DNA of 6,967 bases from Candidatus Cloacimonadota bacterium (GCA_016931665.1 JAFGEH010000019.1:1-6967), one strand, 5' to 3'. Numbered from the stretch's first letter, positions 1 to 6,725 are shown. Notes: a model not told the origin generated them from the sequence alone. Numbers and translations are program-made.

Positions 1-825
1 AATCTGAAAATATTACCTTCAAAGATCAAACTCACAGCCGATGAACTGGGAATTCCTGTTGTACAGCCAGATAATATCAACTCACCTGCCATCATTAACC
101 TGTTATCATCCTTGAATTCCGATCTAATTATAACAGCTGCTTTCGGAGGATATCTTGGCAGACAAATCAGAGAATTAACGAGTCATGGCTGTTTTAATCT
201 TCATCCTTCCCTGCTGCCGAAATATCGAGGAGCTTCACCTATCAGATCAGCATTACTGCAGGGCGATAAATTCACAGGAATTACCATATTCAGAATGCAG
301 GCCAGAATGGATGCCGGACCGGTTATCTGGCAAAAAAGAATAGAAATAAGCCCGCATGATTGTTATTCCACCCTGCATGACAGGTTAGCAGAACAGGGGG
401 CACGGGAATTGCTAGGGGTTATAGAAATAATCGAAAAGGGAGATTATTCACTGATATCTCAAGATGATTCTGAAGCGGTTAACTGCCGGAAAATAAGCAG
501 AAAGGACTGGCTGATTAACTGGGAAGAATCGGCAGAAAATATTTTTAACAAAATCAGGGCTTTTGCCTGGAAACCGGGAGCAGAAGCATTATTCAGGGGA
601 AAAGTAATAAAGATTATCAAGATTGAAACAGAAGAAACAAAATCTTCTTTGTATCCGGGATCAATCGTAGAAGTACGCAAGAATTATGGTATAATAATTG
701 CCACTTCGGATTATGATATGAGAATTGAAAAAATTCAACCAGCCGGAAAACAGGTAATGGATTCTTATGCCTTCAGTCTGGGAGCAAGGATTATCCCTGG
801 AGATAGATTCAATAATGGAATTTGA
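1..825 (+). CDS. fmt: Methionyl-tRNA formyltransferase, 5' end cut by window edge
   Basis: This enzyme transfers a formyl group from 10-formyltetrahydrofolate to Met-tRNAi, giving the initiator fMet-tRNA in the cytoplasm. The frame is open from base 1 and gives 274 residues; the start lies upstream. Family members are about 310-315 residues, and aligning the catalytic residues with E. coli N106/H108/D144 suggests about 40 are missing. Visible are the catalytic NLH at window residues 66-68, followed by PSLLPKYRGASPI, and the aspartate of MDAGP at residue 104, with the expected 38-residue N-to-D spacing. The C-terminal tRNA-binding domain follows, with INW near residue 171, PGA near 193 and the late IQPAGKQVM motif. 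Oddities: the usual AYGxILP loop reads AAFGGYLG, and the RAxxPxPGA motif reads RAFAWKPGA. An internal TTG at 112 is not the start, because clear Fmt sequence precedes it. The stop overlaps the next gene by 11 bases. The family call is very secure. Confidence 0.95.
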   Translation, partial: NLKILPSKIKLTADELGIPVVQPDNINSPAIINLLSSLNSDLIITAAFGGYLGRQIRELTSHGCFNLHPSLLPKYRGASPIRSALLQGDKFTGITIFRMQARMDAGPVIWQKRIEISPHDCYSTLHDRLAEQGARELLGVIEIIEKGDYSLISQDDSEAVNCRKISRKDWLINWEESAENIFNKIRAFAWKPGAEALFRGKVIKIIKIETEETKSSLYPGSIVEVRKNYGIIIATSDYDMRIEKIQPAGKQVMDSYAFSLGARIIPGDRFNNGI

Positions 826-1576
826 GATAAATACCAAAGGAAAAGAGCTCTTTCTGGCTCTTTCTACCCTGACCCTCATTGTAATGATGGTTATTACCAC
901 CGTACTCTGGTGGTTCGCCTCACCACGGCTCCATGAAATAAACAGCATCTTGGCTGATGTCTCTCTGGCTCTACTCAGAATATTCTACCTTGTTCTGATC
1001 CTGGGTACTATTCTGGTTTTTCTTACCTGCTTTCTGGAAAAGAATTTTCTGATAGCAAAATTCGCTGTACACGCCTATATCAGAATTCTGTTTCCGGTAA
1101 CCGTTTTTCTGGGCACCCTGATTGGAATAAACAAGGATAAAATCAGGGAATCTTTTGTTTACGTGAATAATTCTTTTATTAAAGCTATTAAAAAGAAATT
1201 CAGAAAAAAAGATATAATTATATTGATTCCTCACTGCCTGCAGAATATAGAATGTTCCATACGCATTACTGTTGACATCAGCAAATGTGCCGAGTGTGGC
1301 AGGTGTAATGTTGGCGATCTCTGCCAATTAGCCAGAAAATATGATCTTAAGGTGGCAGTTGCTACAGGAGGCACTCTGGCCAGAAAAATAATTATTGAAA
1401 ACAATCCTAAATTTATAATCGCTGTTGCCTGTCAGCGTGATCTGGTTGATGGACTGCAGGAAGTGTTTCCCATACCGGTCTATGGTGTACTGAATGAAAG
1501 ACCCTGTGGGCCCTGCGTCAATACCAGGGTAGATGTTGATCTGATAGAAAAAGCCATAAAAAGTATCCTGATCTGA
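815..1576 (+). CDS. DUF116 family protein, membrane-anchored with cysteine-rich domain
   Basis: The biochemical function is unknown. I chose the ATG at 815, giving 253 residues, because the translation there opens with a short polar stretch before the first membrane helix and a GGAGA lies at 799-803. An in-frame ATG at 767 would add 16 residues lying wholly inside fmt. Three hydrophobic segments are visible, at about residues 12-34, 48-72 and 80-104, followed by a basic stretch near 122-132 that predicts a cytoplasmic soluble domain. That domain matches the DUF116 pattern: IPHCLQ at 138-143, C147, a cluster C158-x2-C161-x2-C164-x5-C170, GGTLAR, AVACQRDL with C206, GVLNERPCGPC with C231 and C234, then VDVDLI. 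Nine cysteines in about 95 residues suggest metal or Fe-S binding; that is inference. The gene overlaps fmt by 11 bases and ends one base before rsgA. From memory, DUF116 genes sit next to fmt in several other bacteria, which hints at a role linked to translation or C1 metabolism without proving one. Confidence 0.88.
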   Translation: MEFEINTKGKELFLALSTLTLIVMMVITTVLWWFASPRLHEINSILADVSLALLRIFYLVLILGTILVFLTCFLEKNFLIAKFAVHAYIRILFPVTVFLGTLIGINKDKIRESFVYVNNSFIKAIKKKFRKKDIIILIPHCLQNIECSIRITVDISKCAECGRCNVGDLCQLARKYDLKVAVATGGTLARKIIIENNPKFIIAVACQRDLVDGLQEVFPIPVYGVLNERPCGPCVNTRVDVDLIEKAIKSILI

Positions 1577-1577
1577 T

Positions 1578-2651
1578 ATGTTGAAAAAAAGAGAGAAGAA
1601 AAAATTTTCAAGACAGAACGTGAAATTAAGAAATCAGGAAACAAATAATCTGGATGAGATTGAACAGAAAGAAATAGTTGAGGAAAAAAGAGCTGCCAAA
1701 AAAACCAGGAAGAAAATGGAAACCAGCAGCAAATCTGATCTTAAGTTAAAATCCGGACGGCTGATTGAGATCATGAGTAATTATAAATGTCTGGTCATGA
1801 TTGATGGTGAAATGAAAATCTGTCTGTTAAGTGGAAGGTTAAAACAACTAAATCTGGAAACCAGAAACCTGGTAGCCGTAGGAGATTATGTAAACATAGA
1901 TCTGGCAGCTGATGAAACGAGAATCGAAGAAATTTTCCCCCGAGTTAATTCACTTTCTCGTTTTGCAGATGATGTTTTCCAAAATGAAATTGTGATAGCT
2001 GCCAACCTTGACCAGGTAGTTATTACCAGTTCCCTGTTTGAACCGGAGTTGAATTTAGGCTTGGTAGACCGCTATCTCTGTGCCGCCGGAATAGCGGAGA
2101 TCAAGCCAATAATCTGCGTAAATAAAATTGATCTGGCAACAGACCAGTCAATTCTGGAGCAGGAATTGGCATATTATCGTCGGGTAGGTATGGATATTAT
2201 CTTAACCTCTGCTTTTACGGGTGAGGGAATAGAAGAATTGAGAGCAGTTCTAACCAATAGGGAAACTGTCTTCTCAGGACATTCCGGCACAGGGAAAACA
2301 TCGCTGATAAATAAACTTCAGCCCGGTTTGGATCTGAAAGTGGCAAAAGTCAGTGAGTTCAGCGGTAAAGGAATGCATACTACAACCAGCAGCAAATTAA
2401 TCCTCTGGGATTTCGGCGGGTATCTGGTCGATACACCTGGGATCAAAACCTTCGGTCTCCATAAAAATGATAAAGCGCTTATACCAAGAATATTTCCGGG
2501 ATTTCAGGGTTATTTCCCTTTTTGCAGATACTCTGATTGCACCCATACTCATGAAGAAAAATGTGCAGTCAAAGAAGCTGTGGAGAATGACAGTATTCCT
2601 TCCGAAAGATATGAATCATATCTGCGTATTATGCAATCATTGACCGGATAA
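1578..2651 (+). CDS. rsgA: Ribosome small-subunit-dependent GTPase A (RsgA/YjeQ)
   Basis: RsgA is a circularly permuted GTPase that binds the nearly mature 30S subunit and checks its decoding centre; 30S binding stimulates GTP hydrolysis. Read from 1578 it has 357 residues. An OB-fold spans about 58-125. The GTPase motifs come in permuted order: G4 NKID (182-185), G5 TSA (210-212), G1 GHSGTGKTS (234-242), the G2-region HTTT (267-270) and G3 DTPG (285-288). A zinc knuckle C316-x4-C321-x-H323-x5-C329 closes the protein. Usual bacterial forms run about 290-350 residues. The first 57 residues here are a lysine/glutamate-rich, probably disordered extension. The ATG at 1578 lies one base after the DUF116 stop and has no clear ribosome binding site, so it would depend on coupling. 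Met47 (ATG at 1716) has AGGA at 1707-1710 and is a credible alternative start. Identity is certain; the start is not. Confidence 0.95.
   Translation: MLKKREKKKFSRQNVKLRNQETNNLDEIEQKEIVEEKRAAKKTRKKMETSSKSDLKLKSGRLIEIMSNYKCLVMIDGEMKICLLSGRLKQLNLETRNLVAVGDYVNIDLAADETRIEEIFPRVNSLSRFADDVFQNEIVIAANLDQVVITSSLFEPELNLGLVDRYLCAAGIAEIKPIICVNKIDLATDQSILEQELAYYRRVGMDIILTSAFTGEGIEELRAVLTNRETVFSGHSGTGKTSLINKLQPGLDLKVAKVSEFSGKGMHTTTSSKLILWDFGGYLVDTPGIKTFGLHKNDKALIPRIFPGFQGYFPFCRYSDCTHTHEEKCAVKEAVENDSIPSERYESYLRIMQSLTG
1707..1718 (+). promoter_or_regulatory. Possible internal ribosome binding site and alternative rsgA start
   Basis: AGGAAGA followed by ATG at 1716 sits in frame inside rsgA at codon 47. The AGGA core lies five bases before the ATG. 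The annotated upstream start at 1578 has no comparable site, so translation may begin here, or at both places. The bases also encode lysine/arginine-rich protein, so the match could be a by-product of coding sequence. Confidence 0.3.
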
Positions 2652-2663
2652 GGAGAGTATTTG
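2650..2663 (+). promoter_or_regulatory. Ribosome binding site fixing the TTG start of nadK
   Basis: AAGGAG at 2650-2655 shares its first two bases with the TAA stop of rsgA and lies five bases before TTG at 2661. This near-consensus site is the main reason to accept a non-ATG start. It also suggests that ribosomes finishing rsgA can re-initiate on nadK. Confidence 0.7.
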
Positions 2664-3515
2664 AAAAATTTCGGTTTAGTAATGAACCATCACTATAAAG
2701 AAATTCATCTTGTATTCCATTTACTGGAAAATCTGCATAGAAACAAAGACATAAACCTGTATTTCTTCTCCGATCAGGAAGGTACATTTCCCATATTCAT
2801 TAAACAGTATTACCCCCAGAAATCTGAAAAACTTGATTGTATTCTGGTTTTTGGCGGAGACGGAACTTTCCTCAGGGCAATAGATATTTCCCTGGCAATG
2901 AATGCTCCTCTGCTGGGAATAAACCTGGGTAAATTGGGATTTCTCTCTGAAAGCAGTCTCAAAGAACTGGAAAAATCGATTGATAATCTTAAGAAAAACC
3001 GCTTCAAAGTCCAGGCGAGAATGCTGCTAAAAGTTAGCTTACGCCGTCAGGGGGAAACGCTGTTGTCTTATCTGGCATTGAACGACGCGGTTATCAATAA
3101 GGGGCAGTCTCCAAAATTAATCGATATCCGGGTATCAAGTAACAATCGATTTGTTGTACAAACCCGCTGTGACGGAATAATCGTTGCCTCACCTACTGGT
3201 TCAACGGCATATTCACTTTCAGCGGGAGGCCCGATAATCTCACCCGTGATGGATGCGATAGTCCTTACACCACTTAACCCTCATGTTCTTACGGTCCGAC
3301 CTATGGTTTTTGCAGCTGCTGATATTATCAAGCTGCGTTTTCTGAATGGTAATGAGCAAAGTTATCTGCAGCTGGACGGACAGAATAAACACCTTTTGCA
3401 GCAGCAGGATGAGATTATCATCACCGCCGCTTCTCAGAAGGTTAATTTCATAAAATTGACTAATAAAACTTTTTTCCAGATACTCAGAAAAAAGTTTCAT
3501 ATGGGAAAAAAATGA
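2661..3515 (+). CDS. nadK: NAD kinase
   Basis: NadK phosphorylates the 2'-hydroxyl of NAD to make NADP, using ATP or polyphosphate, in the cytoplasm. The 284-residue product has normal family length. Key motifs are GGDGTF at 65-70 with catalytic Asp67, LGINLGKLGFL at about 85-95, the Asn-acidic pair N141-D142 (Asp where E. coli has Glu, a common variant), DGIIVASPTGSTAYSLSAGG at 171-190, the LTPLNPHVLTVRP strand region at 202-214, and LDGQ at 238-241. The start is TTG at 2661, supported by the strong site AAGGAG (2650-2655) five bases upstream, which overlaps the rsgA stop codon. The next ATG (codon 8, 2682) has no such site. The last four bases overlap the recN start as ATGA. It lies in the same transcript as rsgA and recN; NadK next to RecN is a common bacterial arrangement. 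Identity is secure. Confidence 0.96.
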   Translation: MKNFGLVMNHHYKEIHLVFHLLENLHRNKDINLYFFSDQEGTFPIFIKQYYPQKSEKLDCILVFGGDGTFLRAIDISLAMNAPLLGINLGKLGFLSESSLKELEKSIDNLKKNRFKVQARMLLKVSLRRQGETLLSYLALNDAVINKGQSPKLIDIRVSSNNRFVVQTRCDGIIVASPTGSTAYSLSAGGPIISPVMDAIVLTPLNPHVLTVRPMVFAAADIIKLRFLNGNEQSYLQLDGQNKHLLQQQDEIIITAASQKVNFIKLTNKTFFQILRKKFHMGKK

Positions 3516-5215
3516 TCAAACTGCTAAAACTAGAGAATTTTATAATTGTAAAAAAATTAGAAGTTAAATTCGGTCAGGGGCTTCAAATATTAACAGGCGA
3601 GACAGGAACCGGCAAATCAATCATCGTCGGTGCAATAGATACCGTATTTGCCGGCAATGTAAAGCCCGGAATGCTGCTTGATGAAAACATCACGGCCAGA
3701 CTGGAATTGACATTTTCCCTTGATAAAGAAAATAAATCCTTACAACAATTAATTGAGAATCATGAAATTGAGACAGATGATGGCGAAATTACCTTCACCC
3801 GTGAAATTTCTACCGGACTGAAAAGCAGGAGTTATATCAATGGCAGACGGGTATCATTACAAATTATCTCAATATTCCGGGAAATGCTGATAGATTTTCA
3901 CAGTCAGCGTGACCAGCAGAAACTTTTTGATAATGCCTATCAACTGGCTGTGGTCGATGCTTATGCCGGAATCGGGAAACAGGTAGAGGAATTCAGCATT
4001 AAATTCAATATTACAGAATCAAAAATTCGAGAGTTGGATAAACTGAAACAACGGGAGAAAGAGCTCAGTGAAAAAATTAAACTATATGAATACCAGCTTC
4101 AGGAAATAACCGATCTTCATCTTAAACCGAAGGAAGATGAGGAACTGCTCGCTGAACTTAATTTGCTGAGTCATGCAGAAGAGATCGTTTATCTGGCAGG
4201 TTCCATGGAGCAATCGATTTATGAACAGGAAAATTCCGTTTATGATGAAATCAACAACTATGTAAGCAGATTACTGAAATTTGCAGAAGATGCAGATTGT
4301 ATCGGCAATGCTGTTACTTCCCTGAAAGATGCCCTGATCAACCTGCAGGAAGCAGTGAACGAGATAGGGAAAATCAAGGATATGATCAATCTGGATCAGG
4401 ATAGAAAAGACATAATCGAATCCCGGCTCGATCAGCTTAATGTTCTGAAGAGTAAATATAGAATGGATCTGTCGGCTATTTTGATTTATCAGCAGGAAAT
4501 TGCCTCCGAAATAGCTTCATATTCTTCCGGACAGGAGAAAGTCACTGAACTGCAAAAGGAAATCGACACCGAGGTTAAGGAACTTTTCAGGCAGGCCACT
4601 GAAATATCAAAACTCAGGCAGCAAAGTTCCCGAGTACTGGAAAAAGAGATCAGAGAAAATCTTAAATCTCTGGCCATTCCTGAGGCAGAAGTTGAGTTTG
4701 CCTTCAGTAAAACAGCTGTGAATTCTCAGGCGAACCCTCTCTCAGGACTTGTCATTACTGGTCAGGATGAAGTTAATATTTTATTTTCTGCAAATAAAGG
4801 GATTAAGATTCAACCATTGAAATTCTCAGCCTCGGGAGGGGAGATGTCACGCTTCCTTCTGACTCTCAAGAAAATTCTTACCGGTAAACTGGAAAAAAGG
4901 ACAATAATCTTTGATGAAATAGATACCGGGATCGGGGGCAGAACAGCAGGTTTACTTGGTGAATTCATATCCTCTATCAGTCGTTACCATCAGGTTATCT
5001 GCATTACGCATCTGGCGCAGATCGCAGCCTTTTCTGAACAGCATTTTCTCATTGAGAAATATAGCGACAAATCACTTCCCGCAATTACAGTCACCGAACT
5101 TAACAAAGAGCAGAAAAGAACAGAAATTGCCAGAATGCTGGCAGGAAGCAAATCGGAACTGGCTCTGCATTATGCAGACGAAATAATCAAAGGCCAGGGG
5201 AAGAACTCCGATTAG
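3512..5215 (+). CDS. recN: DNA repair protein RecN (SMC-like ATPase)
   Basis: RecN is a cytoplasmic SMC-like ATPase recruited early to DNA double-strand breaks, helping hold and process ends for RecA-dependent recombination. The 567-residue product is close to the usual 550-575. The N-terminal half of the ABC head holds Walker A GETGTGKS at 29-36 and DFHSQRDQQ at 128-136. Two coiled-coil arms, roughly residues 155-215 and 325-390, flank a middle region with RLDQLNVLKSKY at 305-316. The C-terminal half-head has the ABC signature SGGEMSR at 441-447, Walker B IIFDEIDTGIGG at 465-476 and the H-loop ITHLAQIAAF at 498-507. All ATPase motifs appear intact. Many relatives read HGQHEHQ where this has HSQRDQQ. 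The ATG overlaps the nadK stop by four bases and only a weak GGGA lies upstream, so translation is probably coupled. I see no SOS-box-like operator in front, so regulation may come from the operon promoter upstream of the window. Confidence 0.96.
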   Translation: MIKLLKLENFIIVKKLEVKFGQGLQILTGETGTGKSIIVGAIDTVFAGNVKPGMLLDENITARLELTFSLDKENKSLQQLIENHEIETDDGEITFTREISTGLKSRSYINGRRVSLQIISIFREMLIDFHSQRDQQKLFDNAYQLAVVDAYAGIGKQVEEFSIKFNITESKIRELDKLKQREKELSEKIKLYEYQLQEITDLHLKPKEDEELLAELNLLSHAEEIVYLAGSMEQSIYEQENSVYDEINNYVSRLLKFAEDADCIGNAVTSLKDALINLQEAVNEIGKIKDMINLDQDRKDIIESRLDQLNVLKSKYRMDLSAILIYQQEIASEIASYSSGQEKVTELQKEIDTEVKELFRQATEISKLRQQSSRVLEKEIRENLKSLAIPEAEVEFAFSKTAVNSQANPLSGLVITGQDEVNILFSANKGIKIQPLKFSASGGEMSRFLLTLKKILTGKLEKRTIIFDEIDTGIGGRTAGLLGEFISSISRYHQVICITHLAQIAAFSEQHFLIEKYSDKSLPAITVTELNKEQKRTEIARMLAGSKSELALHYADEIIKGQGKNSD

Positions 5216-5287
5216 ATTATTTTTCAGTAAATATGTTATTATATTAAAGTAGATGAATCAGTGATGAATTTTAAAAAAGGAGGTTAA
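5216..5287 (+). promoter_or_regulatory. Gap between recN and nfeD with probable promoter and strong ribosome binding site
   Basis: This 72-base AT-rich gap is the first break in the gene run. TGTTATTAT at 5234-5242 reads as an extended -10 element (TGn, then TATTAT at 5237-5242, five of six matches to TATAAT). The -35 is poor: TTAGAT at 5213-5218 has an 18-base spacer but few matches. Transcription would start near 5249, leaving a leader of about 38 bases. AAGGAGG at 5277-5283, four bases before the ATG, is a near-perfect ribosome binding site. I see no hairpin plus T-run for a terminator, so read-through from recN is possible. The ribosome binding site is firm; the promoter is tentative. Confidence 0.45.
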
Positions 5288-5725
5288 ATGGAACCCTGGA
5301 TGATCTGGATAGCCATTGGAGTTGTATGCATGATTATCGAGATATTTACTCCCGGATTCTTTTTTATGAGCATAGGAATAGGAGCAATTCTTACCGGATT
5401 AATTTCACTTATCCTGACGGGAACTGTCTGGCAAATTCTTACCTTCGCTCTGGTCACATTCATAGTTTTCATTTCAACCAGGAAACTCAGCAGGAAGCTT
5501 ATCTCGCAGAATTCCCAGGAAACCAATATCTTTGCCCTGAAAGGGAAAACCGGCATTGTAACCAGGGAAATTCCCAATGATGGCAGAGGGTATGTGAAAA
5601 TTGGCGGAGAGGAATGGTCTGCAATGTCAGAGAATGGAGAAGGAATCGAAGTCGGGGCCAAAATTCTTGTTGTAGGTCTGGAAGGAAATAAGTTGATTGT
5701 AAGATTTTCTCAGAAGGAGGAATAA
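5288..5725 (+). CDS. NfeD family membrane protein (short form)
   Basis: Short NfeD proteins (E. coli YbbK's partner YbbL and Bacillus YuaF are examples of the type) are membrane partners of SPFH/flotillin-like proteins and are thought to help organise membrane domains. This one has 145 residues, typical of the short form that lacks the ClpP-like protease domain. Hydrophobic segments lie at about 4-21, 24-44 and 46-64. A basic linker (TRKLSRKL, 64-71) follows, predicting a cytoplasmic C-terminus, and then an OB-fold-like NfeD C-terminal domain from about 83 to 141. That domain contains GKTGIVTREI, GRGYVKIGGEEWSA and VGAKILVVGLEGNKLIV, all characteristic. The start is well set by AAGGAGG four bases upstream. 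The stop and the next start share one base (TAATG), so the two proteins are probably made in fixed ratio. The family call is secure; the physiological role is inferred from the neighbour. Confidence 0.92.
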   Translation: MEPWMIWIAIGVVCMIIEIFTPGFFFMSIGIGAILTGLISLILTGTVWQILTFALVTFIVFISTRKLSRKLISQNSQETNIFALKGKTGIVTREIPNDGRGYVKIGGEEWSAMSENGEGIEVGAKILVVGLEGNKLIVRFSQKEE

Positions 5726-6660
5726 TGTCAGTTTTTGTAATTATTGTTGCCGCGTTCGTGATTATTCTCATTTTAAAAGGGCTGGTTGTTGTTAAACAGG
5801 CTCAGGTTATTATCATAGAAAGACTCGGAAAATACAACAGGACACTGGAAAGCGGGTTGCATATTATCTGGCCGGTGTTTGACAAATCCAGGGCTATCAA
5901 CTGGCGGTTTGTCAGAGTAGATTATCAGGGCAATAAGTTTGTGCAGCATAAAACAGAAACTCGGATAGATTTGCGTGAATCGGTTTATGACTTTCCCCGG
6001 CAGAATGTTATCACCAACGATAATGTAACCATTGAAATTGATGCGCTACTTTATTTTCAGATTACAGATCCGGTTAAAGCTGTCTATGAGATCAGCAATC
6101 TTCCGCAGGCAATTGAGAAATTAACACAGACAACCTTGCGTAATGTTATTGGAGAGCTTGAGCTGGATAAAACACTTACTTCGCGCGATACTATCAATTC
6201 CAAGTTGCGTGATATTCTGGATGAAGCCACTGATAAATGGGGAGTCAAGGTCAACCGGGTTGAACTTCAGGATATTAATCCTCCTCAGGAGATCAAGGTG
6301 GCAATGGAAAAGCAGATGAGGGCGGAACGGGATCGGAGAGCGAAGATCCTGGAAGCTGAAGGAGAAAAAAGATCTCAGATTCTCGTGGCAGAAGGAGAAA
6401 GGGAAGCCAAGATCAAAAAGGCTGAAGGTGAAGCTCAGGCTAAGATTCTGGTGGCGGAAGCCGAAGCCAAAGCTATTAAAATGGTGGCTCAATCGGTACA
6501 AGCTACCGGAACCGATCCGGCTCAATACCTGTTGGCAGTGAAATACATCAGTGCCTTTAATGATATAGTCCAATCCAATGATAAAACAGTGGTTGTTCCT
6601 TATGAAGCTTCTGCCATGCTGGGTTCTGTAAAGGCTCTGGAGAAAGTCTTTAAAAGTTGA
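5725..6660 (+). CDS. SPFH/band 7 membrane protein, QmcA/paraslipin-like
   Basis: This is a stomatin/prohibitin-superfamily protein, probably an oligomeric membrane scaffold working with the NfeD protein encoded just before it. E. coli QmcA interacts with the FtsH protease system; whether that holds here is not known. The 311 residues begin with one hydrophobic segment (2-23), then the band 7 domain: VKQAQVIIIERLGKYNRTLE, GLHIIWPVFD (44-53), DFPRQNVITNDNVTIEIDALLYF split across 89-111, QTTLRNVIGELELD (135-148) and DEATDKWGVKVNRVELQDI (166-184). EKQMRAERDRRA at 195-206 opens a long helix. Compared with QmcA there are about 18 extra residues at 62-80, before RIDLRE. From 207 the protein has four clear 11-residue repeats around AEGE or AEAE, a coiled-coil pattern common in this family. 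AAGGAGG at 5714-5720 supports the ATG at 5725. I leave the symbol blank because orthology to qmcA is not proven. Confidence 0.93.
   Translation: MSVFVIIVAAFVIILILKGLVVVKQAQVIIIERLGKYNRTLESGLHIIWPVFDKSRAINWRFVRVDYQGNKFVQHKTETRIDLRESVYDFPRQNVITNDNVTIEIDALLYFQITDPVKAVYEISNLPQAIEKLTQTTLRNVIGELELDKTLTSRDTINSKLRDILDEATDKWGVKVNRVELQDINPPQEIKVAMEKQMRAERDRRAKILEAEGEKRSQILVAEGEREAKIKKAEGEAQAKILVAEAEAKAIKMVAQSVQATGTDPAQYLLAVKYISAFNDIVQSNDKTVVVPYEASAMLGSVKALEKVFKS
6343..6474 (+). repeat. Four tandem 33-base coding units (11-residue coiled-coil repeat)
   Basis: Residues 207-250 of the SPFH protein divide into four 11-mers: KILEAEGEKRS, QILVAEGEREA, KIKKAEGEAQA and KILVAEAEAKA; a fifth, degenerate unit (IKMVAQSVQAT) follows. 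At DNA level the units share gaaggagaa/gaaggtgaa cores but have diverged in third positions. This fits old, selected protein repetition, not a recent slippage array. The 11-residue period suits a right-handed or nearly straight coiled coil in the oligomeric SPFH assembly. Confidence 0.8.
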
Positions 6661-6725
6661 GATAATATTTGACCGCTGAAAAGTGCCTGACAAAGTAAGC
6701 TAAAATATGCTGAAAAGGAGAGATA
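6661..6725 (+). other. 65-base gap before eno with ribosome binding site
   Basis: AAGGAGA at 6715-6721 lies four bases before the eno ATG and is a clear ribosome binding site. TTGACC at 6669-6674 and TAAAAT at 6701-6706 each resemble promoter boxes but are 26 bases apart, too far for a normal sigma-70 pair. A nine-base direct repeat GCTGAAAAG occurs at 6675-6683 and 6709-6717, the second copy running into the ribosome binding site. No terminator hairpin with a T-run is visible. Whether eno has its own promoter here cannot be decided from sequence. Confidence 0.5.

Noticed and set aside
112..114. TTG at 112 as the start of fmt
   Set aside because: The same frame is open from base 1 and the translation before 112 (for example LGIPVVQPDNIN) is clear Fmt sequence, so the gene begins outside the window.
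767..814. ATG at 767 as the DUF116 start
   Set aside because: The extra 16 residues are encoded entirely inside fmt, and the start at 815 with an upstream GGAGA gives a natural short N-terminus before the first membrane helix.
661..1327. Two minus-strand open frames opposite the end of fmt and DUF116
   Set aside because: Low-complexity translations with no recognisable motifs; shadows of the plus-strand genes.
4956..5186. Plus-strand out-of-frame 76-codon frame inside recN
   Set aside because: It overlaps the essential Walker B to H-loop coding region and shows no family features.
5284..5661. 125-codon minus-strand open frame opposite nfeD
   Set aside because: It lies wholly within a well-supported gene, has no family resemblance and has no ribosome binding site consistent with the strong ones used here.
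6121..6693. 190-codon open frame on the minus strand opposite the SPFH gene
   Set aside because: It mirrors the repetitive Glu/Ala/Lys-rich coding tract, giving Phe/Ser/Leu-rich nonsense with no recognisable domain, and runs against a certain gene.
6669..6706. TTGACC and TAAAAT as an eno promoter
   Set aside because: The spacer is 26 bases, well beyond the usual 16-19, and no better-spaced partner was found for either box.
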